In this document: positions 8,319 to 17,599 of the stretch, piece by piece | Numbering within the stretch: the stretch's first letter is position 1 | How the letters are laid out: each line of letters begins with the position of its first letter | DNA from: JAGXFP01 sp039714535 | Lineage (GTDB): Bacteria; Desulfobacterota; Desulfobulbia; Desulfobulbales; JAGXFP01 | Reading direction: 5' to 3' | NCBI GenBank assembly: GCA_039714535.1 | Contig: JBDLJC010000025.1 | Location: 1 to 45,360 of the forward strand | DNA: 45,360 bases | Made by a program: the position numbers and the translations under genes | The notes under the pieces: model-generated | The model's input: the letters and a program-made list of their open reading frames with translations, nothing else | Told to the model about the DNA's origin: nothing | Databases searched by the model: none

Positions 8319-10676
8319 TTGAAAAAATATTCTGATATGAGCAGGGATGAGCTCATCAATGAAATCCACCATCTCCAACAGCAACTTGTTGGAGATGGGG
8401 AGCATTTAGATGGACGAGAAGTTATAAAATCCTTTCAGTTCTATAAAAACATTTTTATGGATTTGCCTATTGGAATGACAGTTTGCGATTCATCCGGGCA
8501 GTGTGTTGAAGCTAACAATTCAATTGGGGAAATTATTGGCGCCAGTAGAGAACAAGTGCTGACACAGAACTATAATCATATTGAGTCGTGGAAAGAATCC
8601 GGTCTGCTTGATGTTGCGCTTAAAGCATCAAGTAAGGGCGTATCAACCAAAAAAGAAATTTCATTTACATCCACTTTCGGGAAACAAATTAATGTAGAGG
8701 TCCATTTTCTACCTTTTTCATCAGAGGGGAGCAATTATCTCCTTTCCATATTTATTGATCTTACGGAACTAAGGAAGGTAGAAAGTGAACTAGATCTAGC
8801 AAAAGAACAGCTTGATTATCTCTTGGAAACAAATCCGGCTGTTATCTATAAGTGTGACGCTACAGGGGACTTTCCTGCTACTTTTATCTCTGAAAATATT
8901 ACGAATCAGCTTGGTTATAAGTCTGAAGATTTTTTGGCTAGCCCTAGTTTCTGGGCTAACAATATTCATCCTGATGATAAGCAACGCGTTTTTGATGAAC
9001 TCGGGGAACTTTTTAAAGAAAACAAATTTACTCATGAATATCGATTCAAACATAAAGATGGGCATTATGTTTGGATGCTTGACCAGTTAAGTTTGGTTCG
9101 TGATTCTGATGGCAATCCAAAAGATATTCTTGGGTGCTGGATTGATATATCAGAAAGAAGAAAGACCGAGAAATCTTTGCGAGAAAGCGAGGAGCGATAC
9201 AGGAGTTTGTTTGAGAATGCCACTGACATCATCCAGGTTGTTCGACCGGATGGTCAACTGCTCTATGTCAATCCTAGTTGGTGTAGTACCTTGGGCTATA
9301 CTGAGGAGGAGGCCCGTAACCTTAAAGTCTTTGACATCATCCACCCCGATTGTGCCGATAAATGTGAGTTGCACTTCAATAAGACGATGACTGAGGGGAC
9401 AAGCGGAATCATTGACGTTGTTTTTAAAAACAAAGATGGCAGAAAAGTTTTTATGCAAGGCTCTTCAAACTGTAAATACAGCAAAGGGCAACCCGTTTAT
9501 GTGCACTGCATTTTCCGGGACGTAACAGAGAGGCGACTCATGGAAGAGGAGCTAAACAAAATGCAGAAGCTGGAATCGTTAGGCATTCTGGCTGGTGGCA
9601 TTGCCCATGACTTCAACAATATCCTTACAGCTACTATTGGCAACTTGTCTTTAGCACGTGCGCTAGCCAAGCCAGGCGAAAAAATATATAAGAGGATTGA
9701 GCAAGCTGAAAAGGCTTCGCTACGGGCCAAGGATCTCACCCAGCAGCTACTCACCTTTTCTAAAGGTGGAGAGCCCATCAAGGTTATAACTTCGCTAAAC
9801 GAAGTAATAATGGATTCCTGCCAATTTGTTTTACGGGGTTCCAATGTCAACTGTAATTTTGGTCTGATCGATGATTTATGGCTGGTTGAGGTGGATGAGG
9901 GGCAGATCAGCCAGGTCATACATAATCTAGTAATCAATGCAGACCAGGCAATGCCTGACGGCGGGACAATTATTGTCCATGCGGAAAATGTCCATATCAA
10001 TTCGAAAGATGAGCAACCGTTAAATGATGGGGACTACGTGCTGATAACAGTGGAAGACCAGGGCTTGGGTATCAGTGAAAAACATTTAAAAAAGATATTT
10101 GATCCATATTTCTCTACTAAGCAGAAGGGACACGGGCTGGGGCTTGCTACAGCTTATTCAATTATCAAAAAACATAGCGGCTTGCTGACAGCTGAGTCAA
10201 AATTAGGGGAAGGCTCTGTATTCAAGCTATATCTTCCAGCTTCGATTGAAAGAAATATCGGCAAAGCATCAGCCAGGGAAGAAATTCACTTGGGAAAAGG
10301 TTCCATTCTGTTGATGGATGATGAGGAGCATATCAGGGAGGTCGCCAAGGAGATTCTCGACTATTTGGGATATCAGGTGACGACAGCAGTGGATGGAAGA
10401 CAAGCTACCGAAATGTACAGTAAAGCTCTTAAGGAAAACACACCCATCGATGTTGTAATATTGGATTTAACCGTTCCTGGTGGTATGGGCGGGAAAGAGA
10501 CCCTTAAAAAGCTGATAAAAATTGACCCTTCCGTGAAAGCAATTGTTTCCAGCGGCTATGCAAATGATCCAATAATGGCTAATTTTAAACAGTATGGTTT
10601 CTCCGGTGTGGTGCCAAAACCATACAGAATTGAGGATGTTAGCAAGGCCCTGCTAGACCTTTTAAATTCAAATTAG
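8319..10676 (+). CDS. Hybrid sensor histidine kinase with three PAS domains and a receiver
   Basis: About 785 residues: a short coiled region (MSRDELINEIHHLQQQL), PAS at about 40-150, a PAS_3-type domain at 158-278 (HEYRFKHKDGHYVWMLDQL), PAS at 288-402, a HisKA domain with the phospho-His in LAGGIAHDFNNILTA (about 430), an HATPase domain (DQGLGISEKHLKKIFDPYFSTK, GLGLATAYSI), and a C-terminal receiver with the phospho-Asp in VVILDLTVPGGMGG. No membrane helix is seen, so it is probably cytosolic. The frame is open back to a GTG at 8115, but that part is low-complexity and abuts the riboswitch leader; TTG at 8319 has GGGAG six bases upstream (ATG at 8337 is the alternative). The gene is clearly more AT-rich than the cob genes beside it. 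Its input and partner are unknown. Confidence 0.85.
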   Translation: MKKYSDMSRDELINEIHHLQQQLVGDGEHLDGREVIKSFQFYKNIFMDLPIGMTVCDSSGQCVEANNSIGEIIGASREQVLTQNYNHIESWKESGLLDVALKASSKGVSTKKEISFTSTFGKQINVEVHFLPFSSEGSNYLLSIFIDLTELRKVESELDLAKEQLDYLLETNPAVIYKCDATGDFPATFISENITNQLGYKSEDFLASPSFWANNIHPDDKQRVFDELGELFKENKFTHEYRFKHKDGHYVWMLDQLSLVRDSDGNPKDILGCWIDISERRKTEKSLRESEERYRSLFENATDIIQVVRPDGQLLYVNPSWCSTLGYTEEEARNLKVFDIIHPDCADKCELHFNKTMTEGTSGIIDVVFKNKDGRKVFMQGSSNCKYSKGQPVYVHCIFRDVTERRLMEEELNKMQKLESLGILAGGIAHDFNNILTATIGNLSLARALAKPGEKIYKRIEQAEKASLRAKDLTQQLLTFSKGGEPIKVITSLNEVIMDSCQFVLRGSNVNCNFGLIDDLWLVEVDEGQISQVIHNLVINADQAMPDGGTIIVHAENVHINSKDEQPLNDGDYVLITVEDQGLGISEKHLKKIFDPYFSTKQKGHGLGLATAYSIIKKHSGLLTAESKLGEGSVFKLYLPASIERNIGKASAREEIHLGKGSILLMDDEEHIREVAKEILDYLGYQVTTAVDGRQATEMYSKALKENTPIDVVILDLTVPGGMGGKETLKKLIKIDPSVKAIVSSGYANDPIMANFKQYGFSGVVPKPYRIEDVSKALLDLLNSN

Positions 10677-10774
10677 GATTTTAAAAATCTCTGCAATACC
10701 CCCTAGCTTGCTGATACCTAGCAATGGTATTCCTTGAGTAAAGATGACTACCGTACATCTCAAATTGACATGAC

Positions 10775-10814
10775 AAAAAAAGACGGATGAGAATTATCTC
10801 AGCCGCCTTTTTTT
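10775..10814. terminator. Bidirectional rho-independent terminator
   Basis: A hairpin GACGGATGAGA-ATTA-TCTCAGCCGCC is flanked by A-rich sequence on the left and a run of seven T on the right. It lies 100 nt after the hybrid kinase and can also end transcription of the minus-strand transglutaminase-like gene. Confidence 0.75.
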
Positions 10815-10936
10815 ATTTCTCTTATGTTAACCAAATTACTACAGCATAAAACAGGTATATGGAAATACGAATAAACAGCAGGTTAATGAGCCGGTATAAC
10901 TCTTTATCCTCTATTCTCTTTCCATATACAGATTTA

Positions 10937-11029
10937 CTAATCTGTTAAAGGGGGTCTGCCATCTCCAGCCCCGCCCTCCTGCCAGTCGGCAAAAATGGCC
11001 TGATCGATATTATCGTAACCAAACTTCAT
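10937..11029 (-). CDS. Possible 30-residue ORF coupled to the transglutaminase-like gene
   Basis: The stop of the upstream gene overlaps an ATG (TGATG), and the new frame runs 30 codons, starting MKFGYDNIDQAIFADWQ and ending GRPPLTD, to a TAG. Overlap of this kind often couples translation. The peptide matches nothing I recognise, and it could equally be a frame-shifted remnant of a longer C-terminus of the upstream protein. The rest of the 350-nt gap up to 10676 holds only the terminator. Confidence 0.3.
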   Translation of the reverse strand: MKFGYDNIDQAIFADWQEGGAGDGRPPLTD

Positions 11030-12123
11030 CAGTTTCCGGGAGGCGTTGTAACTGCGACCGCCTGAGTTGCAGTATTGGTATCGACCAGACCAGAACCGTC
11101 TCCGGTAATCCGGGAGGTGGTAAAGTTATATTTAAAAGAAGCCGGATCATAGAAATCCAGGGGCTCACCGCCCACTTCCGCATATGGGTAGCCGAAGGTG
11201 TTAAGCGGCGCTCCTTGCTGCGGCGGATTGAGCACCAGATCACGCCCTTTGGCCAGTTCCACCCGATATGCATCCCAGCCACCCCAGAAATACGCCCGCA
11301 GCTCAGCGGCAGCCGGATCTTCAAGTTTGAGATTCCTTTTCAACATCAGCTTGCGGACATCGGCCGGATCAACCGGCACCCAGCCATAACCGGGCAGATA
11401 AAATTCGGCCCAGCAATGCTGCCATTTACTGATATCCTGGACCGGTTTCTTGCCCAACCGGATACCAAATACCTCGCGGGCCGGAACCCCGGCGGCCCGG
11501 CAAAGGGCGACGAACACCGAATGAATATCAGTGCATTTGCCGCCCGGTTTCTGCAGCAGGGAGCAGACATCACCCGGGCCGCAGCCGATGGTGGCCGGAT
11601 CCCGGTACATATTGTCGCAGGTCCAGTCGTAAATTGCTCTGGCCTTGGCCAGCACCGAGGTTTTACCCTTGATAATGGCATCGGCCAGCTCCTTCACCGT
11701 CCCATCAATGGGGCCAAGGGTCGAAGGTGCCAGCCACATGGCGTAATCGGCCGGATCCCAGGCCGCCTCATTTTCAGGAAAGTCACGGCGGACCACCTCC
11801 TGCCGCACCGCCTTGAAGGAAAAGGTCAGCTGGCGGGATTCGGCCCCGGCCGGCCATTGGGCGTAGAGCATCGGGGTCTGGAACTTCTTATCGGTATAGA
11901 CCGCCGACTCGGCAAAATTGCCAGTGACATTGATCGCGCTGATATCCTGGTCCTGAGAGGAAACCGGGTAAGGAATCCAGAGCCGAACCTTCTTTTCACT
12001 CGGCTGACCTGACAGGTCAAAGTCCATGGTAATAATCCCGACCGCGCTCCCGGCCCCGCTATTTACGGCAAAGGCCAGGGACACTCCCAGGGTGAGCATA
12101 AAAAACTGCATTATTCTTTTCAT
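11029..12123 (-). CDS. Secreted transglutaminase-like (papain-fold) domain protein
   Basis: A 364-residue protein with a Sec signal peptide (MKRIMQFFMLTLGVSLAFAVNSGAGSA split at about 24). The first 130 residues form a beta-rich region (KVRLWIPYPVSSQDQ). The transglutaminase-like core follows, with all three catalytic residues visible: Cys in GGKCTDIHSVFVALCRAAG, His in WQHCWAEFYLPG and Asp in WVPVDPADV. A C-terminal region of about 100 residues has no recognised fold. ATG at 12123 is preceded by AAAAGGAGAAACAGCA; an 18-residue upstream extension is rejected. Bacterial members are usually cysteine proteases, but the substrate here is unknown. Confidence 0.85.
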   Translation of the reverse strand: MKRIMQFFMLTLGVSLAFAVNSGAGSAVGIITMDFDLSGQPSEKKVRLWIPYPVSSQDQDISAINVTGNFAESAVYTDKKFQTPMLYAQWPAGAESRQLTFSFKAVRQEVVRRDFPENEAAWDPADYAMWLAPSTLGPIDGTVKELADAIIKGKTSVLAKARAIYDWTCDNMYRDPATIGCGPGDVCSLLQKPGGKCTDIHSVFVALCRAAGVPAREVFGIRLGKKPVQDISKWQHCWAEFYLPGYGWVPVDPADVRKLMLKRNLKLEDPAAAELRAYFWGGWDAYRVELAKGRDLVLNPPQQGAPLNTFGYPYAEVGGEPLDFYDPASFKYNFTTSRITGDGSGLVDTNTATQAVAVTTPPGN

Positions 12124-12702
12124 TGCTGTTTCTCCTTTTCTGTTGATTTTGCGTAAGTGGCCTCTAACACAGCACATGGAAAGGAGAGAAACGGGCGGCG
12201 GATAACCAGACAGATCGCCTTGTCATAAAAGAGCGACTTCTCACACCGGGAAAACTGAATCAGGAGATAGCAGATATGACGCGGCTACAGGTAGTTGCAA
12301 TCATTGCCACCGCCTGATAAGCACCGCATAACTTGGTGAATTTCAGGCCCCCGTGTCTAAAAGGGTATCGCTCCGAAATCCTGTAGCTTGGGGAAAATTA
12401 CGGCAGGAAGAATAAAAGGGAGAAACACCCAACACAATGAGAATCAGCCTCGACCAGGCTGAACGGCTCAAGCCGTCACTGTCAGATATAGTAGCGCATT
12501 ACTCGTTTCTCCTTTTTCATGTTGGTTGGAACAGACTAGATACCATCAGGAAAGGGGACCTGTCAAACAATTTATATCGAGCCAACCAATGCCTTCAATC
12601 GACACACCCTATCACAAAAACATTTGACATTAAACTTTATTCATATGAACATTAATTCATGAGTGACATTAAACCATTAACCACCCTTAGGAGAAGAGGC
12701 CA
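12124..12702. other. Long intergenic region before arsR
   Basis: There are 579 nt without a convincing gene. A 72-codon plus-strand frame at 12437-12655 has no ribosome-binding site or recognisable motif and is rejected. The right end holds the likely arsR promoter and operator. Nothing else is recognised. Confidence 0.5.
12624..12649 (+). promoter_or_regulatory. Candidate arsR promoter and operator
   Basis: TTGACA at 12624-12629 can serve as a -35 box. Just downstream lies a perfect palindrome TTCATATGAA (12640-12649), followed by a similar half-site ATTCATGA. Short TTCATATGAA-like palindromes are typical binding sites of ArsR/SmtB regulators overlapping their own promoters. The site is 54 nt before arsR. 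Confidence 0.45.
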
Positions 12703-13011
12703 ATGACGACCCTGATTGGCAGAAACAACAAGCCGGGCCATGAACTCTTGAAATCCCTGGCCGATGAGACCAGGCTGGCAATTATCCGACAGCTGCTGGA
12801 CGGCCCCCGCTCGGTGCAGGAATTAAATACCCTACTCGGGGTTGAGCAGACCCTGTTTTCCCATCACCTGAAGATTCTGCGCCAGACCGGTCTGGTAGTC
12901 TCGAAAAGATCCGGCAAAAGGGTCATCTATCAACTGGCCGCCGGGGTAAGGAGCCTTTCCCAGCAAAAAACTCCCGCCCTGGATCTTGGCTGCTGTAAAT
13001 TGGAATTTTAA
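12703..13011 (+). CDS. ArsR-family transcriptional repressor
   Basis: A 102-residue winged-helix protein with the ArsR core: LLKSLADETRLAIIRQLLDGPRSV, recognition helix VEQTLFSHHLKILRQTGLV, and wing SKRSGKRVIYQL. The classic ELCVCDL metal-binding motif of helix 3 is absent; the only cysteines are a vicinal pair at the extreme C-terminus (GCCKLEF), which could bind a thiophilic ligand such as trivalent arsenic or antimony. A good ribosome-binding site (AGGAGAAG) precedes it, and it ends 3 nt before the aquaporin gene, so the two form an operon. Confidence 0.85.
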   Translation: MTTLIGRNNKPGHELLKSLADETRLAIIRQLLDGPRSVQELNTLLGVEQTLFSHHLKILRQTGLVVSKRSGKRVIYQLAAGVRSLSQQKTPALDLGCCKLEF

Positions 13012-13014
13012 AAT

Positions 13015-13833
13015 ATGCTTAACTCACATGATTTTTTCGGCGAACTGCTCGGCACCTTTATTCTAGTCTTTTTGGGCTGCGGCTCAGTGGCAACAACGGT
13101 GCTTTTCTCAGCGCACAGCGGCCTTTTTCAGGTGGCCGCAACCTGGGGGCTGGGGGTAACCTTGGCCATTTACGCCACCCGCCACCTTTCCTGCGCCCAC
13201 CTCAATCCGGCGGTCAGTATCGCCATGGTCCTGGGCAAACGCATGTCCCCCCGCAGCCTGCCGGTCTACCTCTCGGCCCAGTTTACCGGCGCCTTTCTGG
13301 CGGCTGCAGTTCTTTACGGACTTTTTTCAGGATCGCTCGCCACCTTTGAAACCACCCACGCCATTGTCCGCGGCACTCCTGAATCGATACAAACCGCCAT
13401 GATATTCGGCGAATATTATCCTAATCCAGGCTCCGCCGCAGTAGCGGCCGTATCCTATTGGAATGCCTTTGGAGCGGAGGCCGGCGGCACCTTTCTCCTG
13501 GTCTTGATGATCTTTGCTCTGACCGAAGGCTGTAACCTCGGGCGTCCGGACGACCGGTTGGCGCCGCTCTTTATCGGCATGACCGTGGCGGCGATTATCT
13601 GCGTGTTGGCCCCGCTGACCCAAGCGGGCCTCAATCCAGCCCGTGACCTCGGGCCGCGCCTCTTTGCCTGGCTTGCCGGTTGGGGCTCTGCCGCTTTTCC
13701 AGATGACCGGTACGGCTTTATAGTAATTTACGTATTGGCGCCACTTGTGGGCGGTATCGTCGCGTCACTGCTGTTTGTCCGCATACTTGAACCGATGATG
13801 AACAAGAAAAACAATTGTTCTTGCTGCGATTGA
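13015..13833 (+). CDS. Aquaglyceroporin (MIP family), metalloid-channel candidate
   Basis: A 272-residue channel with six membrane helices and two half-helix motifs: HLNPAVSIAM and GLNPARDLGPR. The Asp after NPAR is typical of solute-conducting aquaglyceroporins rather than water-only channels. The C-terminus is cysteine-rich (NNCSCCD), which is unusual. Position directly behind an arsR-type regulator resembles the AqpS arrangement of some ars operons, where the channel passes arsenite, so metalloid transport is a reasonable inference. No arsC or arsB/acr3 is in the window. Confidence 0.88.
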   Translation: MLNSHDFFGELLGTFILVFLGCGSVATTVLFSAHSGLFQVAATWGLGVTLAIYATRHLSCAHLNPAVSIAMVLGKRMSPRSLPVYLSAQFTGAFLAAAVLYGLFSGSLATFETTHAIVRGTPESIQTAMIFGEYYPNPGSAAVAAVSYWNAFGAEAGGTFLLVLMIFALTEGCNLGRPDDRLAPLFIGMTVAAIICVLAPLTQAGLNPARDLGPRLFAWLAGWGSAAFPDDRYGFIVIYVLAPLVGGIVASLLFVRILEPMMNKKNNCSCCD

Positions 13834-13906
13834 TTTTATTGACTGGTCATTTAATGTTTGGGGGCGCGCATAACAGAGTCATAGGGAGTTTATCATTACG
13901 CTGGAT

Positions 13907-14662
13907 ATGATAATTACATCACCATACTTTCTGGCGGTGTTATTTTTTATAGTGGCATTTATCTATTCTTCGGTGGGGCTTGGCGGTGGCTCATCATACA
14001 CTGCGTTGATGGCCATATTCGGCATCAATGCTCTGGCAATACCGATGATATCCCTGTCACTAAATCTATTTGTCACGACCGTGGGCAGTTATAATTTTAT
14101 CAGAAACAAACACGGCAAAATAAAACTGATTGTTCCGTTCTTAATATCGTCGATGCCCATGGCATACCTGGGCGGTTCCCTGAAACTGCCGAAAGAAATA
14201 TTTTACTGGTTGCTTTTGATATCTTTGCTGTTCGTGGCCGCCCGCATATATTTTTGGGAAAAGGCCACCATTAAACTGAATATTGATCAAAAAGGCAAAA
14301 TTATCCTCTCACTGCTTGCCGGTTCGGTACTTGGTTTGGTGGCCGGAATTGTTGGCATTGGCGGTGGTATCTACCTGATCCCTTTAATCATAATTTTGGG
14401 GTTAGGCACCGAAAAAGAAGCCGCTGCCTGCGGCGCTATTTTCATTTGGTTCAATTCATTTTCAGGACTGTTATCCCGGCTCCAGTATAACTCAATTGAC
14501 TTAACCGACTATATCCCACTTATAGCTGCAGTTTTAGCCGGGGGCAGCTTGGGTTCATTTATGGGTTCGTTTAAATTATCAGCCAAATTAATGGAAAAGA
14601 TACTAGGAGTGGTAATCATTGTTGCAATCATTTTTTTGGCTAAAAGAGTTGCAACTTTTTGA
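13907..14662 (+). CDS. TauE/SafE-family membrane permease
   Basis: A 251-residue polytopic membrane protein of the sulfite-exporter TauE/SafE family. Two copies of the family's glycine-rich motif are visible (SSVGLGGGSSYTALM at about 22 and GLVAGIVGIGGGIYLIP at about 145), as expected from its internal duplication, and about eight hydrophobic helices. Members export sulfite, sulfonates or other small anions. It lies 73 nt after the aquaporin and could be co-transcribed with the arsR set; the substrate is unknown. Confidence 0.85.
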   Translation: MIITSPYFLAVLFFIVAFIYSSVGLGGGSSYTALMAIFGINALAIPMISLSLNLFVTTVGSYNFIRNKHGKIKLIVPFLISSMPMAYLGGSLKLPKEIFYWLLLISLLFVAARIYFWEKATIKLNIDQKGKIILSLLAGSVLGLVAGIVGIGGGIYLIPLIIILGLGTEKEAAACGAIFIWFNSFSGLLSRLQYNSIDLTDYIPLIAAVLAGGSLGSFMGSFKLSAKLMEKILGVVIIVAIIFLAKRVATF

Positions 14663-14729
14663 TAGGTATATTTATCTGTAATACCAGATAGGGTGAAATC
14701 AAACATAACATCAGACCATTGGTTTAAAA

Positions 14730-16010
14730 ATGTCCAAGATAATTAGAATAATTTCGAGACAAATCCTCGATTCCCGGGGCAATCCCACCGTTGAGGCCGA
14801 TGTTTTTACGAGCAAAGGAAATATGGGCCGGGCCTCCGTCCCCTCCGGAGCCTCAACCGGTTCCAGAGAGGCCCTCGAACTTAGAGACGGAGACCAGGGT
14901 TATTATCTGGGCAAATCGGTCCGCAAGGCTGTCACCAACATCAATGACCGGATCGCCCCGGCCCTGCTCGGCAAAAATCCCGCCGACCAGCAGTCTCTGG
15001 ACCAGCTGATGCTCGACCTGGACGGAACGGAAAACAAGGAGAGCCTGGGCGCCAATGCGATCCTCGCCGTCAGCATGGCCAGCTGCCGTGCCGCCGCTTT
15101 GGATAGAGACCTGCCCCTCTATGAATACCTGGCGAACATTCTCAAAATCCCTAACCAGCCGGGAAGGATGCGCTTACCGACCCCGATGATGAACATCATT
15201 AACGGCGGCGAACACGCCTCCAACAACCTCGATATCCAGGAGTTCATGATCGTGCCCCATCTCCAGGCTCCCTTTTCGGAAAACCTGAGAGCCGGGGTCG
15301 AGATCTTCCACCATCTAAAGAAGGTCCTGAGCGACAAGGGGTACTCCACCAATGTCGGAGATGAAGGCGGTTTCGCGCCGGATCTCAACTCCCATGAAGA
15401 AGCGATAGAACTGATCCTGGCCTCAATCGAAAAAGCAGGCTACCGACCAGGCCCCGATATCTCCCTGGCCCTGGACTCGGCAAGTTCGGAGTTCTTCGCC
15501 GACGGATGCTATCACATGCAAGGGCAGACCTTCTCCTCCGAACAGATGATCGATTATTACGCAAAACTGGTTGAGAAATATCCAATCTACTCCATCGAAG
15601 ACGGGCTGGCCGAAGCCGACTTTCCCGGCTGGACAAAACTGACCGAAGCCCTTGGCGACCGGATTCTTATCGTCGGTGACGACCTTTTCGTAACCAACAA
15701 AAAAATCCTGCAAACGGGTATTGAGCATAAACAGGCCAACGCGATCCTGGTCAAGGTCAATCAGATCGGTTCCTTAAGCGAAACCTTCGAGACTCTGGAA
15801 CTGGCCTTCGCCAACAAGATGCGGGCCATTATCAGCCATCGCTCCGGAGAAACCGCCGATGCCTTCATTGCCGATCTGGCCGTGGCAAGCGGGGCCGGAC
15901 TGATCAAAACCGGCTCTGCCAGCCGCTCCGACCGCTTGGAGAAATACAACCAATTATTAAGAATAGAGGAACAACTGGGAGATAAAGCGGTATTCGATCC
16001 GGTCAGATAA
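14730..16010 (+). CDS. eno: Enolase (phosphopyruvate hydratase)
   Basis: A 426-residue glycolytic enzyme that interconverts 2-phosphoglycerate and phosphoenolpyruvate. Characteristic motifs are ISRQILDSRGNPTVEADV at the N-terminus, SVPSGASTGSREALELRD, NIINGGEHASNNLDIQEFM, NVGDEGGFAPDL, YSIEDGLAEADF, VGDDLFVTNK, and the C-terminal SHRSGETADAFIADLAVA with active-site residues. Length is normal. It is convergent with the GlgC-like gene, with 10 nt between their stops. Confidence 0.97.
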   Translation: MSKIIRIISRQILDSRGNPTVEADVFTSKGNMGRASVPSGASTGSREALELRDGDQGYYLGKSVRKAVTNINDRIAPALLGKNPADQQSLDQLMLDLDGTENKESLGANAILAVSMASCRAAALDRDLPLYEYLANILKIPNQPGRMRLPTPMMNIINGGEHASNNLDIQEFMIVPHLQAPFSENLRAGVEIFHHLKKVLSDKGYSTNVGDEGGFAPDLNSHEEAIELILASIEKAGYRPGPDISLALDSASSEFFADGCYHMQGQTFSSEQMIDYYAKLVEKYPIYSIEDGLAEADFPGWTKLTEALGDRILIVGDDLFVTNKKILQTGIEHKQANAILVKVNQIGSLSETFETLELAFANKMRAIISHRSGETADAFIADLAVASGAGLIKTGSASRSDRLEKYNQLLRIEEQLGDKAVFDPVR

Positions 16011-16020
16011 TCAGCAAAAA

Positions 16021-17361
16021 CTATGCTTGCTTGCTTTTTTCCTCAACAAGCTCTTCAAAGGCATACTTGGTCCCGAAGTTGTCGTAGAGTTCGGCGCCTG
16101 TTGCCTGAATGTACTTTTCAAGCCGATGGATCTTATCAACAAGCTCAGGAAATGAGGCAATAACCGCATTACCTTTTGCGTGGATTTTGACACCTTTCGC
16201 AATAATAGTCCTTCTGGCCACCAGAACCAAACCGTCATCGCTAATGACTTCTGCTTGATTAATATTGCACATCTTGTCGATTATGGCATTTCTGATTGTG
16301 GACTTGTTAATGGTAAGATAATTACTCTCCGTTTTACCCAACAAGATCGAATCAAGAACTTCGGAGTGACTCACTTCGACTCCCGGAGAAAAAATAGAAC
16401 CGTTAACTACAGATTTTTCCAAGGAGCATTTGCCGGAAGTAAAATAGCTCAAATTCTTGGCAGAATAGAAATTAGGATCGCCAACCGAACCGATAGGATT
16501 GGCGCGGTCGCCGAATATATCGGGATTACGATCAAGGAATATAGATCTACAGGTCTCATACAGGGCCTTCGGTTCCCCAACATCAGCCCAAAAGCCGTCA
16601 AAAGGAAAGACCTGGACGTTGACTCTTCCCTCTTTTATCATATTGGGGATAATATCCCCGCCGATATCAAAATTGGATTCTCCGTCCCGCCCTCTTCTCT
16701 GATCGGCCTCAAGGATTCTCTGCCAGAGCCTGAGGGGGGCAAAATAGATCCCCATGCTGGCATCAAATTCATCTTGGCCAGCTTGAAGCTCCGCCTGGGA
16801 AGGCTTCTCCATAAATTTTTTGACCTTGGTACTGCCCTCCTCTGTTTCCAGAATCCCAAACCGGGAAGCCTCCTCGCGGGTAACTTTTTTGGTAAAGACG
16901 ATAAAGGTATCATCGCCATAGATTTCAGGAAAAACACTAAAGAGTTTTTCGAAATCGTAGGAATAGATATGATCTCCCGAAAGCCCCAATACATATTCGC
17001 GCTGATGCTTAGCCCCTATTTGCAGGGCATCATAAAAGGCATCTGCCGTTCCTTTATAGCGAATGGCATTCTCCCTGGTATGGTGGGGGCCAATTATATC
17101 TATCTTTTTGTAGTGGCCGAATTCACTGCCGTAGGTCGCCGAATAAAAGGCCTCCAGACTAAATGGCAGATACTGGCTTGCCAGCAGCACTTTGTCTATT
17201 CCGCAATTAAGTGCTGCCGATGTTGAAAATGAGGCGAGCATGGTGGGCCCGGCCATCACCGCCGGCTTCGTTCGGTACAAAGTCAGCGGCCCCAGCCGGC
17301 TTCCCTCTCCCCCGACCAGAACTACGGCCAAAACATTATGGGCTCGGATATATGAAGACAT
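16021..17361 (-). CDS. GlgC-like glucose-1-phosphate adenylyltransferase family protein
   Basis: A 446-residue protein with a nucleotidyltransferase domain and a C-terminal left-handed beta-helix. Conserved parts are VVLVGGEGSRLGPLTLYRTKPAV, LSGDHIYSYDFEKL, RFGILETEEG, FMEKPSQAE and FDGFWADVGEPKALYE. One oddity: where GlgC proteins usually read GGKYRLIDFALSN, this one reads GPTMLASFSTSAA with the same spacing, so the conserved Arg and Asp of YR-I-D are missing. It may be a divergent paralogue with altered substrate or activity rather than a standard ADP-glucose pyrophosphorylase. ATG at 17361 is the only reasonable start. Confidence 0.8.
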   Translation of the reverse strand: MSSYIRAHNVLAVVLVGGEGSRLGPLTLYRTKPAVMAGPTMLASFSTSAALNCGIDKVLLASQYLPFSLEAFYSATYGSEFGHYKKIDIIGPHHTRENAIRYKGTADAFYDALQIGAKHQREYVLGLSGDHIYSYDFEKLFSVFPEIYGDDTFIVFTKKVTREEASRFGILETEEGSTKVKKFMEKPSQAELQAGQDEFDASMGIYFAPLRLWQRILEADQRRGRDGESNFDIGGDIIPNMIKEGRVNVQVFPFDGFWADVGEPKALYETCRSIFLDRNPDIFGDRANPIGSVGDPNFYSAKNLSYFTSGKCSLEKSVVNGSIFSPGVEVSHSEVLDSILLGKTESNYLTINKSTIRNAIIDKMCNINQAEVISDDGLVLVARRTIIAKGVKIHAKGNAVIASFPELVDKIHRLEKYIQATGAELYDNFGTKYAFEELVEEKSKQA

Positions 17362-17599
17362 TCTCTTTCCCTTTGCTGTGTATTCACTCTATATTGCCAT
17401 TTCCAGACGACATCATCAGCAATGCTTCCGCAAAACATCCTTTCAACTCCTTGTTTGAAGATGCATGGCTAAACGCTTTTCAAATTAAATCCTATCAAAG
17501 CGTACTGTGATACCCAAAGAAAATCTTTAGCCAGGGAAAATTTAGAGAAAGACCATATAAGGTGGAAGTTTGAGCAAAAAGAAACAGAAATAGATCATT

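Noticed and set aside
12437..12655. 72-codon plus-strand frame before arsR
   Set aside because: No ribosome-binding site or recognised motif, and it overlaps the likely arsR promoter.
17225..17300. Compensated frameshift in the GlgC-like gene
   Set aside because: An alternative frame gives an RLI word, but the in-frame version aligns with GlgC at full length (F, S, LN and GI all match), so simple divergence is more likely.
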